DNA of 64,000 bases from Pseudomonas sp. GL-B-19 (GCF_019956415.1 NZ_JAHBDK010000032.1:1-64000), one strand, 5' to 3'. Shown: positions 37,486-47,124, counted from the stretch's first letter. Notes: a model not told the origin generated them from the letters alone. Made by a program: numbers and translations.

Positions 37486-39021
37486 ATGCGCTCTCTTAAC
37501 CTCCATCTGAAAATGCTGATCGCCATCCTGGTGGTGCTGGGCATTTCAGTTACGGCCTATCAGATCTTCGTGCTCGGCATTCCCGTGACCGAAGACGCCA
37601 CCGACGACTTGTGGAACATCGACGCCAAGGTCGAGTTCGTCGCCAGTGCCAAAGACCCGGTCAAGATCCAGATGTTCGTGCCGCCGCTGAGCCGCGACTT
37701 CGTCAGTCTCAACGAGAGCTTCATCTCCAATAATTACGGTGTGGCGGTGAACCGTGTCGACGGCAACCGCAAGGTCACCTGGTCGGCGCGCCGGGCCAAG
37801 GGCAACCAGACACTGTATTACCGCCTGGTGCTGACCAAGCGCTACTCCGGCGAAAAATCCAAAGTCAAAGGCCCGACCTTCCGCGACAGCATCGCCGTCG
37901 AAGGCCCGGAAAAAATCGCCGCCGAAGCCCTGCTCGCGCCGATTCGCCAGCACTCGGCCGACGTCGAAACGTTCATTGGTGAGGCGATCAAGCGGGTCAA
38001 CAACCTCAGCGACGACAATGTGAAACTGCTGCTGGCTGGAGATCCGTCCAGCGCGAACAAAGCCAAAATCGTCGAGCTGGTACTGTCCATCGCCCACGTG
38101 CCGGTGGAAAAGGTCCACACCATTCGTCTGGTGGCCGATCAGCCGCAAGTACCTGAATTGTGGCTGCGCAGCTTCAACGGCACCGACTGGCTGTACTTCA
38201 ACCCGGAATCCGGGGAACAAGGCCTGCCGACCGACCGCTTGCTGTGGTGGACCGGCGACGAAAACCTGATCACGGTCGATGGCGGCAAAAAAGCCAACGT
38301 GACTTTCAGCCTGAACAACAGCGAAATGAACGCCATTCGCCTGGCCAAGCTGACCGATGAAAACACCGACGCCAACTTCCTCGAATACTCGCTGTATGGC
38401 TTGCCGCTGCAAACCCAGCAGACGTTCATGATCATGGTGATGATCCCGATTGGCGTGCTAGTGATTCTGATCCTGCGCAACCTGATAGGCATTCAGACAC
38501 TCGGCACCTTTACCCCGGTGCTGATCGCCCTCGCCTTCCGTGAAACCCAACTCGGCTTCGGCATCGTGCTGTTTACGATCATCACAGCGCTGGGGCTCTC
38601 GCTGCGTTCCTACCTGGAACACCTGAAGCTGCAAATGCTGCCGAGGCTGTCGGTGGTGCTGACTTTCGTGGTGGTGCTGATCGCGACCATCAGCCTGCTC
38701 AGCCATAAACTCGGCCTGGAACGCGGGCTGTCGGTGGCGCTGTTCCCGATGGTGATCCTGACCATGACCATCGAACGCCTGTCGATTACCTGGGAAGAAC
38801 GCGGCTCGGGCCATGCCATGAAAGTGGCTGTCGGCACCCTGTTCGCCGCCTCCCTGGCGCACTTGATCATGACCGTGCCGGAGCTGGTGTACTTCGTGTT
38901 CACCTTCCCGGCGATCCTGCTGATCCTGGTGGCCTTCATGCTGGCGATGGGTCGCTATCGCGGTTACCGCCTGACCGAACTGGTGCGCTTCAAGGCGTTC
39001 CTGAAGAAGGCTGACGCCTGA
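37486..39021 (+). CDS. Inactive transglutaminase fused to 7TM domain
   Basis: A 511-residue inner-membrane protein. One N-terminal membrane helix (about residues 8-28) precedes a periplasmic transglutaminase-like domain (to about 290). Seven hydrophobic helices follow (for example FMIMVMIPIGVLVILILR, LSVVLTFVVVLIATISLL, FPAILLILVAFMLAMG). The transglutaminase part has no obvious catalytic Cys-His-Asp set; cysteine is absent from it in this reading. Its last base is shared with the next ATG (TGATG). With the protease and ATP-grasp genes it forms a set known from comparative genomics of amidoligases. Confidence 0.87.
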   Translation: MRSLNLHLKMLIAILVVLGISVTAYQIFVLGIPVTEDATDDLWNIDAKVEFVASAKDPVKIQMFVPPLSRDFVSLNESFISNNYGVAVNRVDGNRKVTWSARRAKGNQTLYYRLVLTKRYSGEKSKVKGPTFRDSIAVEGPEKIAAEALLAPIRQHSADVETFIGEAIKRVNNLSDDNVKLLLAGDPSSANKAKIVELVLSIAHVPVEKVHTIRLVADQPQVPELWLRSFNGTDWLYFNPESGEQGLPTDRLLWWTGDENLITVDGGKKANVTFSLNNSEMNAIRLAKLTDENTDANFLEYSLYGLPLQTQQTFMIMVMIPIGVLVILILRNLIGIQTLGTFTPVLIALAFRETQLGFGIVLFTIITALGLSLRSYLEHLKLQMLPRLSVVLTFVVVLIATISLLSHKLGLERGLSVALFPMVILTMTIERLSITWEERGSGHAMKVAVGTLFAASLAHLIMTVPELVYFVFTFPAILLILVAFMLAMGRYRGYRLTELVRFKAFLKKADA

Positions 39022-40007
39022 TGTTCGGTTTCTGGAAGACCTGGAAGGCCCTGGAAGCCCGGGGCATCATGGGTATCAATCGGCGCAATGCAGACTACGT
39101 GCTCAAGTACAACAAGCGCAGCCTGTACCCGATTGTCGATGACAAGATCATCACCAAGGAGCGCGCCATTGCTGCCGGCATTCATGTGCCGGAATTGTAT
39201 GGCGTGATTTCTACCGAGAAAGAAATCGACAACCTCGACGAGATCATCGGCGGGCGCACCGACTTCGTGATCAAACCGGCCCAGGGCGCGGGCGGTGACG
39301 GCATCATTGTGATTGTCGACCGTTTCGAGGGCCGCTACCGCACGGTGTCTGGCAAGATCATCAGTCATGAGGAAATCGAGCACCATGTCTCCAGCATCCT
39401 CACCGGCCTGTATTCCTTGGGCGGGCACCGCGACCGCGCGCTGATCGAATACCGGGTGATCCCGGACCAGATCTTCAAGAGCATCAGCTATGAAGGCGTG
39501 CCGGACATTCGCATCATCGTGCTGATGGGCTACCCGGTGATGGCCATGTTACGCCTGCCGACCCGGCAATCCGGCGGCAAGGCCAACCTGCACCAAGGCG
39601 CGATCGGCGTCGGCGTCGACCTCGCGACCGGCGAGACACTGCGCGGTACGTGGCTGAACAACATCATCACCAAACACCCGGACACCACCAACGCCGTGGA
39701 CGGCGTGCAACTGCCCTACTGGGACGGTTTCATGAAACTCGCTGCCGGCTGTTATGAGCTGTGCGGATTAGGTTACATCGGCGTTGATATGGTCCTGGAC
39801 CAGGAAAAAGGCCCGCTGATCCTTGAGCTCAATGCCCGGCCGGGGTTGAACATTCAGATCGCCAACGATTGCGGCCTGACCTTGCGCACGCACGCGGTCG
39901 AAGCGCGTCTGGAAGAATTGAAGGCTCGCGGGATTACCGAGAAGGTGAAGGAGCGAGTGGAATTTGCGCAGGAGATGTTTGGGCATATTCCGGTGGTTGA
40001 AGTCTGA
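39021..40007 (+). CDS. Alpha-L-glutamate ligase-like ATP-grasp protein
   Basis: A 328-residue RimK-related ATP-grasp enzyme predicted to form amide bonds between amino acids or to a peptide. ATP-binding segments DFVIKPAQGAGGDGIIVI (about residue 88) and the metal-binding ELNARPGLNIQIAN (about 270) are present. It is cytoplasmic, without membrane helices. Start and previous stop overlap. The substrate is unknown; the neighbouring membrane and protease genes suggest a product exported or sensed across the inner membrane. Confidence 0.87.
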   Translation: MFGFWKTWKALEARGIMGINRRNADYVLKYNKRSLYPIVDDKIITKERAIAAGIHVPELYGVISTEKEIDNLDEIIGGRTDFVIKPAQGAGGDGIIVIVDRFEGRYRTVSGKIISHEEIEHHVSSILTGLYSLGGHRDRALIEYRVIPDQIFKSISYEGVPDIRIIVLMGYPVMAMLRLPTRQSGGKANLHQGAIGVGVDLATGETLRGTWLNNIITKHPDTTNAVDGVQLPYWDGFMKLAAGCYELCGLGYIGVDMVLDQEKGPLILELNARPGLNIQIANDCGLTLRTHAVEARLEELKARGITEKVKERVEFAQEMFGHIPVVEV

Positions 40008-40020
40008 TCCGGGACCGAGT

Positions 40021-40098
40021 CGCCACCATCGCGAGCAAGCTCGGCTCCTACAAGGATTGCGCAAATCCTGTAGGAGCCGAGCTTGCTCGCGATGGCGG
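40021..40098. repeat. REPIN 7 (REP pair)
   Basis: GCGAGCAAGCTCGGCTCCTAC and its complement with a short spacer; nearly perfect 38-bp arms between the ATP-grasp gene and pabB. Confidence 0.9.
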
Positions 40099-40222
40099 AT
40101 TTCCAGCCGATACAACACTCTACCCGTCCCCCAACCTGCCAATCCCCGACATCTCCTCTAGGAGCAAATCCTGCAGAGGACTACAATCGCCACCCCGCCT
40201 CGATGGCTGATCCGTCCCGCCC

Positions 40223-41560
40223 ATGTTGACCTGTTCCGTACATCCACTCCCTTATCGCGCCAACCCCGCCGAGTACTTCGCGGCGATTCGTCATGCCCCC
40301 GGTGCCGTGCTGCTCGACAGTGGCCGGCCGAGTGCCGAACGTGGCCGTTTTGATCTGCTCAGCGCCTGGCCGCTGGAGCAATTGGCGGTGCTGCCTGACG
40401 AAAGCGGCAGCGATTTCCTGCAACGCCTGCGCGACCATCTGACACGACTCGGTGAAGCGGCTGTTCCTCATGAACTGCCCTTCGCCGGCGGCCTGATCGG
40501 TTATCTGAGCTACGACTTCGGTCGGCACCTGGAGCATCTGCCGAGCCAGGCGCAAGACGATCTGCACTTACCCGACGCGCGTTTCGGGTTGTATGACTGG
40601 GCCTTGATCAGCGATCACCACGTGAAGACCAGTCAACTGGTGTTTCACCCGTCGTTGATCGAAAGCGAACGCCAGCGTCTGATCACGCTATTCAGTCAGC
40701 CGACCGCTGAAGCTGTTGAACCCTTCACACTGAAAGCGCCGATGAAGGCCGATCTGAGCGCCGACGAGTATCGACGGGCGCTGGAACGTATTCAAAACTA
40801 CATCCAGGCCGGCGATTGCTACCAGGTCAATTTCGCCCAACGCTTCCGCGCTGAGTGCCAAGGCGATCCATGGGCGGCGTATGTCGCCCTGCGAGCCGCG
40901 TGCCCGACACCCTTTTCCGGTTTCCAGAGCCTGCCCGATGGCGGCGCGGTGCTGAGCCTTTCCCCGGAGCGCTTCGTCAAAGTCAGCGAGCGTCATGTGG
41001 AAACCCGCCCAATCAAAGGCACCCGCCCGCGCGGCCTGACCGCAGCCGAAGATGCCGCGAACGCCGCCGAACTGCTGGCCAGCCCCAAGGACCGCGCGGA
41101 AAATTTGATGATTGTCGACCTGCTGCGCAATGACTTGGGCCGTACCTGCCGCATCGGCTCGGTGCGGGTGCCGGAGTTGTTCAGCCTGGAAAGCTATCCG
41201 AACGTGCATCACCTGGTGAGCAGCGTGACCGGTGAACTGGCGGATGAGCGGGATGCGCTGGACCTGATCGCCGGCAGCTTCCCCGGCGGCTCGATCACCG
41301 GCGCACCGAAGATTCGTGCGATGCAGATCATTGATGAGCTGGAGCCGACCCGGCGCGGCTTGTACTGCGGGTCACTGCTGTATCTGGATGTGCGCGGCGA
41401 GATGGACAGTTCCATCGCGATTCGCAGCTTGCTGGTCAAGGATGGGCAGGTGTGTTGCTGGGGTGGCGGCGGGATTGTCGCCGATTCCGAATGGCAGGCT
41501 GAGTACCAGGAATCGATTACCAAGGTAAAGGTACTGCTCGATACCCTGCAGAACCTTTAA
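40223..41560 (+). CDS. pabB: Aminodeoxychorismate synthase component I
   Basis: Makes 4-amino-4-deoxychorismate from chorismate and ammonia in folate synthesis. The 445-residue enzyme has the chorismate-binding domain with PIKGTRPRG; lysine in this motif marks PabB rather than anthranilate synthase TrpE. Further segments are DLLRNDLGRTCRIGSV, GGSITGAPKIRAMQIIDELEP and WGGGGIVADS. It is monocistronic, with REPINs on both sides. Confidence 0.95.
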   Translation: MLTCSVHPLPYRANPAEYFAAIRHAPGAVLLDSGRPSAERGRFDLLSAWPLEQLAVLPDESGSDFLQRLRDHLTRLGEAAVPHELPFAGGLIGYLSYDFGRHLEHLPSQAQDDLHLPDARFGLYDWALISDHHVKTSQLVFHPSLIESERQRLITLFSQPTAEAVEPFTLKAPMKADLSADEYRRALERIQNYIQAGDCYQVNFAQRFRAECQGDPWAAYVALRAACPTPFSGFQSLPDGGAVLSLSPERFVKVSERHVETRPIKGTRPRGLTAAEDAANAAELLASPKDRAENLMIVDLLRNDLGRTCRIGSVRVPELFSLESYPNVHHLVSSVTGELADERDALDLIAGSFPGGSITGAPKIRAMQIIDELEPTRRGLYCGSLLYLDVRGEMDSSIAIRSLLVKDGQVCCWGGGGIVADSEWQAEYQESITKVKVLLDTLQNL

Positions 41561-41563
41561 AAG

Positions 41564-41656
41564 CATCGCGGGCAAGCCTTGCTCCTACGGGTTTTGAGTC
41601 GTTCCGATTTCCGGCGTACGACACAAAACCTGTAGGAGCAAGGCTTGCCCGCGATG
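41564..41656. repeat. REPIN 8 (REP pair)
   Basis: CATCGCGGGCAAGCCTTGCTCCTACGGG-type arm and its complement between the convergent pabB and thrH. Confidence 0.87.
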
Positions 41657-41672
41657 GCGTCCTCGAAAACGA

Positions 41673-42290
41673 TTACAGACCCAATGCCCGATTCGAAGCC
41701 TTGATAAACTCCTGCTTCAGCTCTTCAAATGTGTGCACCGCCGGAAACTGCGGGAACTCGCGGATCACATTGTCCGGCGCATGGAACAGAATCCCGGCAT
41801 CCGCCTCACCCAGCATCGTGGTGTCATTGTAAGAATCCCCCGCCGCAATCACCCGGTAGTAAAGGCTCTTGAAGGCCAAAACCGACTGACGCTTGGGATC
41901 TTTCTGACGCAACTGATAGCTGGTCACCCGACCCGAATCGTCGGTAATCAGACGATGGCAGAGCAAGGTCGGGAAGCCCAGTTGACGCATCAGCGGCTGG
42001 GAAAACTCGTAGAACGTGTCTGACAGAATCACCACCTGAAAACGCTCACGCAGCCAATTGACGAACTCAATGGCGCCATCGAGCGGCTTGAGCGTGGCAA
42101 TCACTTCTTGAATGTCGGTGAGTTTCAAGCCGTGTTCGTCGAGGATTCGCAGACGTTGCTTCATCAGCACGTCGTAATCGGGAATGTCCCGAGTGGTGGC
42201 CCGGAGCGATTCGATCCCGGTTTTTTCGGCGAAAGCGATCCAGATTTCCGGGACCAGTACACCTTCAAGATCCAGACAGGCAATTTCCAC
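41673..42290 (-). CDS. thrH: ThrH phosphoserine/homoserine phosphotransferase
   Basis: A 205-residue HAD-superfamily enzyme with phosphoserine phosphatase activity that can also transfer the phosphate to homoserine. Motif I is CLDLEGVLVPEIW; motif II is ILSDTFYEFS; motif III/IV is AAGDSYNDTTMLGEAD. DLEGV rather than the usual DxDGT is typical of ThrH. It is divergent from cysH. Confidence 0.94.
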   Translation of the reverse strand: MEIACLDLEGVLVPEIWIAFAEKTGIESLRATTRDIPDYDVLMKQRLRILDEHGLKLTDIQEVIATLKPLDGAIEFVNWLRERFQVVILSDTFYEFSQPLMRQLGFPTLLCHRLITDDSGRVTSYQLRQKDPKRQSVLAFKSLYYRVIAAGDSYNDTTMLGEADAGILFHAPDNVIREFPQFPAVHTFEELKQEFIKASNRALGL

Positions 42291-42463
42291 AAGACACTCC
42301 CATTTGTATTGATTATTGAGTCGAGCGAGTAAAAAGACTGCCGAACTCTAGCGATTCAGACTGACCGGCGCAACGCAGAGGGCGCGCCAGCGACTGCAGG
42401 ATTTTGTTACCATCAGGACCATATAGAGCGCCCAGCGCCACCGACCTGTAGGAAGCCGCCCTG

Positions 42464-43204
42464 ATGAGCCCAACGTTCGACGTCGTGGAACTCGCCACGA
42501 CCTATGCCAATAAATCTGCGCAGGACATTCTGAAACTCGCGTTTGCCGAGTTTGGCGATGACCTGTGGATATCTTTCAGCGGCGCCGAAGACGTGGTGCT
42601 GGTAGACATGGCCTGGAAACTGAACAAGAACGTCAAAGTGTTCAGCCTCGACACCGGCCGCTTGCACCCGGAAACCTACCGTTTCATCGATCAGGTGCGC
42701 GAGCACTACAAGATCGACATCGAACTGGTGTCACCGGACCACACGAAACTTGAACCGTTCGTGAAGGAAAAAGGCCTGTTCAGTTTCTACAAGGACGGCC
42801 ATGGCGAATGCTGCGGTATCCGCAAGATAGAGCCGCTGCGCCGCAAGTTATCCGGCGTAACCGCCTGGGCCACCGGTCAGCGCCGTGACCAGAGCCCCGG
42901 CACCCGCAGCGCCGTCGCCGTGCTGGAAATCGACACCGCGTTCTCTACCCCCGAGCGCACCCTGTACAAATTCAACCCGTTGGCGCAAATGACCAGCGAA
43001 GAGATCTGGGGCTACATCCGCATGCTGGAGCTGCCGTACAACAGCCTGCACGAGCGCGGGTTCATCAGCATTGGCTGCGAACCCTGCACCCGGCCAGTGC
43101 TGCCGAATCAGCATGAGCGCGAAGGTCGCTGGTGGTGGGAAGAGGCGACGCAGAAAGAATGCGGGTTGCATGCCGGGAACATCATCAGTAAATCCAAGGC
43201 ATAA
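42464..43204 (+). CDS. cysH: Adenylylsulfate reductase, [4Fe-4S] type
   Basis: Reduces activated sulfate to sulfite with thioredoxin in cysteine synthesis. The 246-residue protein has [14 protein letters not shown], the cysteine pairs in [12 protein letters not shown] (about residue 112) and GCEPCTRPV (about 205), and the catalytic cysteine in KECGLHAG near the C-terminus. The CC...CxxC arrangement binds a [4Fe-4S] cluster and marks an APS reductase rather than an enteric PAPS reductase. Confidence 0.95.
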   Translation: MSPTFDVVELATTYANKSAQDILKLAFAEFGDDLWISFSGAEDVVLVDMAWKLNKNVKVFSLDTGRLHPETYRFIDQVREHYKIDIELVSPDHTKLEPFVKEKGLFSFYKDGHGECCGIRKIEPLRRKLSGVTAWATGQRRDQSPGTRSAVAVLEIDTAFSTPERTLYKFNPLAQMTSEEIWGYIRMLELPYNSLHERGFISIGCEPCTRPVLPNQHEREGRWWWEEATQKECGLHAGNIISKSKA

Positions 43205-43300
43205 CCTGTAGGAGCCGAGCTTGCTCGCGATTGAGGACTGCCATTCAACCTCTATTTTGACTGTTAGACCGCTATCGCGAGCAAGCTCGGCTCCTACAGG
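43205..43300. repeat. REPIN 9 (REP pair)
   Basis: CCTGTAGGAGCCGAGCTTGC and its complement, directly at the cysH stop codon. Confidence 0.9.
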
Positions 43301-43321
43301 ATCGTGACTGGCTTTAGAAAT

Positions 43322-43373
43322 GTGTACACACGAATGTCACCATAGGTGCCATTTGTGTGTGCACTTTTTGTTT
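43322..43373 (+). terminator. Long hairpin with T-tract downstream of cysH
   Basis: Arms 43322-43341 and 43345-43364 pair over 20 positions with one mismatch and two G-U pairs, closing on a 3-nt loop, then TTTTTGTTT. Structure and T-tract fit an intrinsic terminator, though the stem is unusually long and AT-rich. Confidence 0.6.
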
Positions 43374-43756
43374 CTACGCCCCAAAAAGTTACACCCTCTT
43401 CTTCAGACTTCCTCAGTCGATCATCCCCGCAATTCCCATCGAAAAATAAATAGCTGTTCAATCGGTCAATTTATATCGTCTTTTTTTCAATTACTTACTG
43501 GAAACCGATAACAAAACGAAATTACTGAAGGTTTTCATAGATCCCTGGCTGGCATGGATCTGGCTTCAGTGCATACATGTTTTGTATACAATCACATCAA
43601 AACATACACACACTTTCGATCCGCAAGCCTGAAGCGCCCTATCCCGTACAGGCTGCAGATGCCCCGTAACCAATGATGCTGACTGCCCGCGACGAAGATT
43701 TGTCGAGCCCACGCTCATGCACAGTCATCGCGACGCCTAGCTCGGAGCCTGCCGGA
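43374..43756 (+). promoter_or_regulatory. Promoter region of NCS1 transporter with palindromic site
   Basis: About 380 bp of AT-rich DNA without a gene. The palindrome TTGTATACAA at 43582-43591, close to the direct CATACA repeats, looks like a GntR-type operator (GTATAC core). No regulator for it is adjacent. No convincing -35/-10 pair was assigned. Confidence 0.45.
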
Positions 43757-45295
43757 ATGCGTACTAGCCTCTCAAATAACAATATCGCGCTGGATCTGCC
43801 CTCCTTTCCCACTGCCGCCCCCCACGGCCCAACGTTTCAAGACCCCGTGGTGCTCAGCCCTCGCCTGCACAACAAAGACCTCGCGCCGACCAAAGCCGAG
43901 GGCCGGCGCTGGGGCCGCTACAGCATCTTTGCCCTGTGGACCAACGACGTTCACAACATCGCCAACTACTCCTTCGCCATCGGCCTGTACGCCCTCGGCC
44001 TGGGCGGCTGGCAGATCCTGCTGTCGCTGGGGATCGGCGCGGCGCTGGTGTATTGCTTCATGAACCTGTCGGGATACATGGGACAAAAGACCGGCGTGCC
44101 GTTTCCTGTCATCAGCCGGATCAGTTTCGGCATTCACGGAGCGCAGATTCCTGCACTGATCCGCGCCGTTATCGCCATCGCCTGGTTCGGCATTCAGACA
44201 TACCTGGCCTCCGTTGTCTTTCGTGTGTTGCTGACGGCGGTGCATCCCGGTTTCGCCGACTACGACCACAACTCGATCCTTGGCCTGTCGAGCCTGGGCT
44301 GGGTGTGTTTCGTGGCGATCTGGTTGGTGCAACTGGGGATTCTTGCCTATGGCATGGAGATGGTGCGGCGCTACGAAGCGTTTGCCGGGCCGGTGATCCT
44401 GCTGACCGTCGCTTCCCTCGCCGGGTGGATGTACTTCCAGGCCGATGCGACCATCGCCTGGTCGATCCGCGAACCGCTGACCGGTGGCGAGATGTGGCGC
44501 AATATCTTCGCCGGCGGCGCGCTGTGGCTGGCGATTTACGGCACGCTGATCCTGAATTTCTGCGACTTCGCACGCTCGTCGCCGTGCCGCAAAACCATCA
44601 AGGTCGGAAATTTCTGGGGCTTGCCGGTGAATATTCTGGTGTTCGCCAGCATCACCGTCCTGCTGTGTGGCGCGCAATTTCAGATCAATGGCCGGATCAT
44701 CGAAAGCCCGACCGAAATCATCGCCTCGATCCCCAATACCTTCTTCCTGGTGCTTGGCTGCCTGGCATTCCTGATCGTCACCGTGGCAGTGAACATCATG
44801 GCCAACTTCGTGGCCCCGGCCTTCGTGCTGAGTAACCTGGCGCCGAAGTACCTGACGTTCCGCCGCGCCGGGCTGATCAGCGCGACCATCGCGGTGCTGA
44901 TCCTGCCGTGGAATCTCTATAACAGCCCCTTGGTGATTGTGTATTTCCTCTCCGGCCTCGGCGCCCTGCTCGGGCCGTTGTACGGCGTGATCATGGTCGA
45001 CTACTGGCTGGTACGAAAAGGTCAGGTCAACGTGCCGCAGTTGTACAGCGAAGACCCCAACGGCGCTTATTACTACAGCCGTGGCGTCAATTTACGCGCC
45101 GTGGCGGCTTTTATTCCCGCAGCGTTGATCGCCATCGTCCTGGCGCTGGTACCCGGTTTCCACAGCGTATCTCCGTTCTCCTGGCTGATCGGCGCCGGGA
45201 TCGCCGGAATGCTCTACCTGATCATCGCCAAACGGCAGCCCCACTACGCCGACGTTAGCGGTGAAGCCATCGCGGTCGACAACGTCAGCCATTAA
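43757..45295 (+). CDS. NCS1-family nucleobase/hydantoin/allantoin transporter
   Basis: A 512-residue inner-membrane symporter with about twelve helices. NCS1 features include FALWTNDVHNIANYSFAIG near the first helix, GVPFPVISRISFGIHGAQIP in helix 3, and the late segment YGVIMVDYWLVRKG. The N-terminal 60 residues are hydrophilic. The start MRTSLSNNNIALD is chosen because of a CGGAG upstream; an ATG 28 codons earlier remains possible. A racemase of the hydantoin/Asp-Glu family follows 57 bp later, so the substrate is probably a hydantoin or allantoin, but no hydantoinase gene is present. Confidence 0.88.
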   Translation: MRTSLSNNNIALDLPSFPTAAPHGPTFQDPVVLSPRLHNKDLAPTKAEGRRWGRYSIFALWTNDVHNIANYSFAIGLYALGLGGWQILLSLGIGAALVYCFMNLSGYMGQKTGVPFPVISRISFGIHGAQIPALIRAVIAIAWFGIQTYLASVVFRVLLTAVHPGFADYDHNSILGLSSLGWVCFVAIWLVQLGILAYGMEMVRRYEAFAGPVILLTVASLAGWMYFQADATIAWSIREPLTGGEMWRNIFAGGALWLAIYGTLILNFCDFARSSPCRKTIKVGNFWGLPVNILVFASITVLLCGAQFQINGRIIESPTEIIASIPNTFFLVLGCLAFLIVTVAVNIMANFVAPAFVLSNLAPKYLTFRRAGLISATIAVLILPWNLYNSPLVIVYFLSGLGALLGPLYGVIMVDYWLVRKGQVNVPQLYSEDPNGAYYYSRGVNLRAVAAFIPAALIAIVLALVPGFHSVSPFSWLIGAGIAGMLYLIIAKRQPHYADVSGEAIAVDNVSH

Positions 45296-45352
45296 TCCCT
45301 TGGCGACCCGACAGCGTCGGGCCGCAGAACCACCCCGCTATAAGGACTTCTC

Positions 45353-46081
45353 ATGCGAATTCTCGTGGTCAACGTCAACACCACCGAATCCATCACCCAG
45401 GCCATCGCGCGTTCGGCTCAATCGGTGGCCGCACCGGGCACGGAAATCATCGGCCTGACGCCGCACTTCGGTGCTGACTCCATCGAAGGCAATTTCGAAA
45501 GTTACCTGGCCGCCATCGCCGTGATGGACCGGGTGATGTCCTACGACCAGCCTTTCGACGCAGTGATTCAGGCCGGTTATGGCGAACACGGCCGCGAAGG
45601 CTTGCAGGAACTGCTCAACGTGCCAGTGGTGGACATCACCGACGCGGCGGCCAGCACCGCGATGTTCCTCGGCCATGCCTATTCGGTGGTAACCACGCTG
45701 GACCGCACCGTGCCGCTGATCGAAGATCGTCTCAAACTGTCCGGCCTCTGGGATCGCTGCGCATCGGTGCGAGCCAGTGGGCTGGCGGTGCTGGAACTGG
45801 AGTCCGATCCGCAGCGGGCGCTGGAAGCGATTGTGCGTCAGGCGGAATTGGCGGTGCTGGAGGACAAGGCCGAGGTGATTTGCCTGGGCTGTGGCGGGAT
45901 GGCCGGGCTGGATGAACAGATCCGTCAGCGCACTGGCGTGCCGGTGGTGGATGGCGTGACGGCGGCGGTGACCATTGCCGAATCACTCGTGCGGTTGCGG
46001 TTGTCGACGTCGAAAGTGCGCACGTATGCGACGCCTCGGCCGAAGCACATTGTTGGCTGGCCGGGACGGTTCGGGCGGTAG
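45353..46081 (+). CDS. Hydantoin racemase-like Asp/Glu racemase family protein
   Basis: A 242-residue protein with the two-domain Asp/Glu racemase fold (MRILVVNVNTTESITQAI; VICLGCGGMAGLDEQI). The second catalytic-type cysteine is present in LGCGGMAG near residue 182. The first, normally in a GxFGDPG-like context, is replaced: the equivalent segment reads IQAGYGEHGREG with no cysteine. The enzyme may therefore be a one-base isomerase or have changed activity. It is in an apparent operon with the transporter. Confidence 0.82.
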   Translation: MRILVVNVNTTESITQAIARSAQSVAAPGTEIIGLTPHFGADSIEGNFESYLAAIAVMDRVMSYDQPFDAVIQAGYGEHGREGLQELLNVPVVDITDAAASTAMFLGHAYSVVTTLDRTVPLIEDRLKLSGLWDRCASVRASGLAVLELESDPQRALEAIVRQAELAVLEDKAEVICLGCGGMAGLDEQIRQRTGVPVVDGVTAAVTIAESLVRLRLSTSKVRTYATPRPKHIVGWPGRFGR

Positions 46082-46095
46082 ACCGCGTTATCGTT

Positions 46096-46174
46096 CATCG
46101 CGGGCAAGCCACGCTCCCACAATGGATTTTGGGTGCTCAAAAATCCCCTGTGGGAGCCGGGCTTGCCCGCGATG
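46096..46174. repeat. REPIN 10 (REP pair)
   Basis: CATCGCGGGCAAGCCACGCT and GGGCTTGCCCGCGATG arms between the racemase and the convergent LysR gene. Confidence 0.85.
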
Positions 46175-46200
46175 GCAGCACCTCCGGTATCAAGCCAGGC

Positions 46201-47124
46201 TCAAACCGCACTAAACCGCTGCCCCAACCCCTGCTCCGCAAACTGCTCAATGATGAAATCCACAAACGCCCGGGTCTTGCCCGGCAACAGTTTGTGTTCC
46301 GCGTAATAGATCGAAATGTTGCCATCGTCGATGTACCAGTCCGGCAGCACTCGTTGCAGCTTCCCGCTCTCCAGATAACCCGAAGCGAACGGCATGCTCA
46401 CCAGTGCAATCCCCAGCCCCTGGGCTGCCGTCGCGCACGCCGCTTCCGAATCGCTCATGGTCATTCGCGCCTTCAGCGTCAACGGACTGTGCTGCTGCGT
46501 GCGACTGGTCAACTGCCAGGAACGCACCCGGCCGGTCTGCGGCGAACGAATCAGAATGCCATCGTGGTGCTTGAGATGATCGGGCTCGACGATGACGTCG
46601 TGCGCCTCCAGATAACCGGCTGACGCCACCAATACCCGATGCGCCGGCGTCAGCTTGCGCGCCACCACACCTTGGGGCAGTTCGAAACCGCCGCCGATGG
46701 CCGCGTCGAACCCCTGCGCGATCAAATCCACCTGACGGTTATCGAAGTGCCAGTCCGGATTAATCGCCGGAAAGCGCCGCAAAAACTCCCCCAGCAACGG
46801 CACGATATACAGACGCCCGAACACCGTCCCCATGCTGACCTTCAACGTCCCCGCCGGTCGCCCTTCAGCGCTGGCCAGATTGGCCACGGCATTCTGGATG
46901 GTGTGCAGGCTGGAACTGACCTCGCCGAGAAACAGCTGACCGGCTTCCGTCAATGTCAGGCTACGGGTGCTGCGTTGAAACAGCCGCACACCGAGCCGCG
47001 CCTCAAGTTTTGCAACACTCTTGCCCACAGCTGCCGGGGTCAGACTCAAGCGCCGAGCGGCTTCGGCAAAGCTGCCGACCTCGGCGCTGCGCACGAAGCA
47101 TTCGATACTGCTGAAGGTTTCCAT
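46201..47124 (-). CDS. LysR-family transcriptional regulator
   Basis: A 307-residue LTTR. The N-terminal helix-turn-helix (about residues 1-60) includes SFAEAARRLSLTPAAVGKSV and LFQRSTRSLTLTEAG; the rest is the substrate-binding domain. The start at METFSSIECF is preferred over a GTG three codons upstream. It is divergent from an SDR gene 124 bp away, the usual arrangement for a LysR target; no inducer can be named. Confidence 0.92.
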   Translation of the reverse strand: METFSSIECFVRSAEVGSFAEAARRLSLTPAAVGKSVAKLEARLGVRLFQRSTRSLTLTEAGQLFLGEVSSSLHTIQNAVANLASAEGRPAGTLKVSMGTVFGRLYIVPLLGEFLRRFPAINPDWHFDNRQVDLIAQGFDAAIGGGFELPQGVVARKLTPAHRVLVASAGYLEAHDVIVEPDHLKHHDGILIRSPQTGRVRSWQLTSRTQQHSPLTLKARMTMSDSEAACATAAQGLGIALVSMPFASGYLESGKLQRVLPDWYIDDGNISIYYAEHKLLPGKTRAFVDFIIEQFAEQGLGQRFSAV

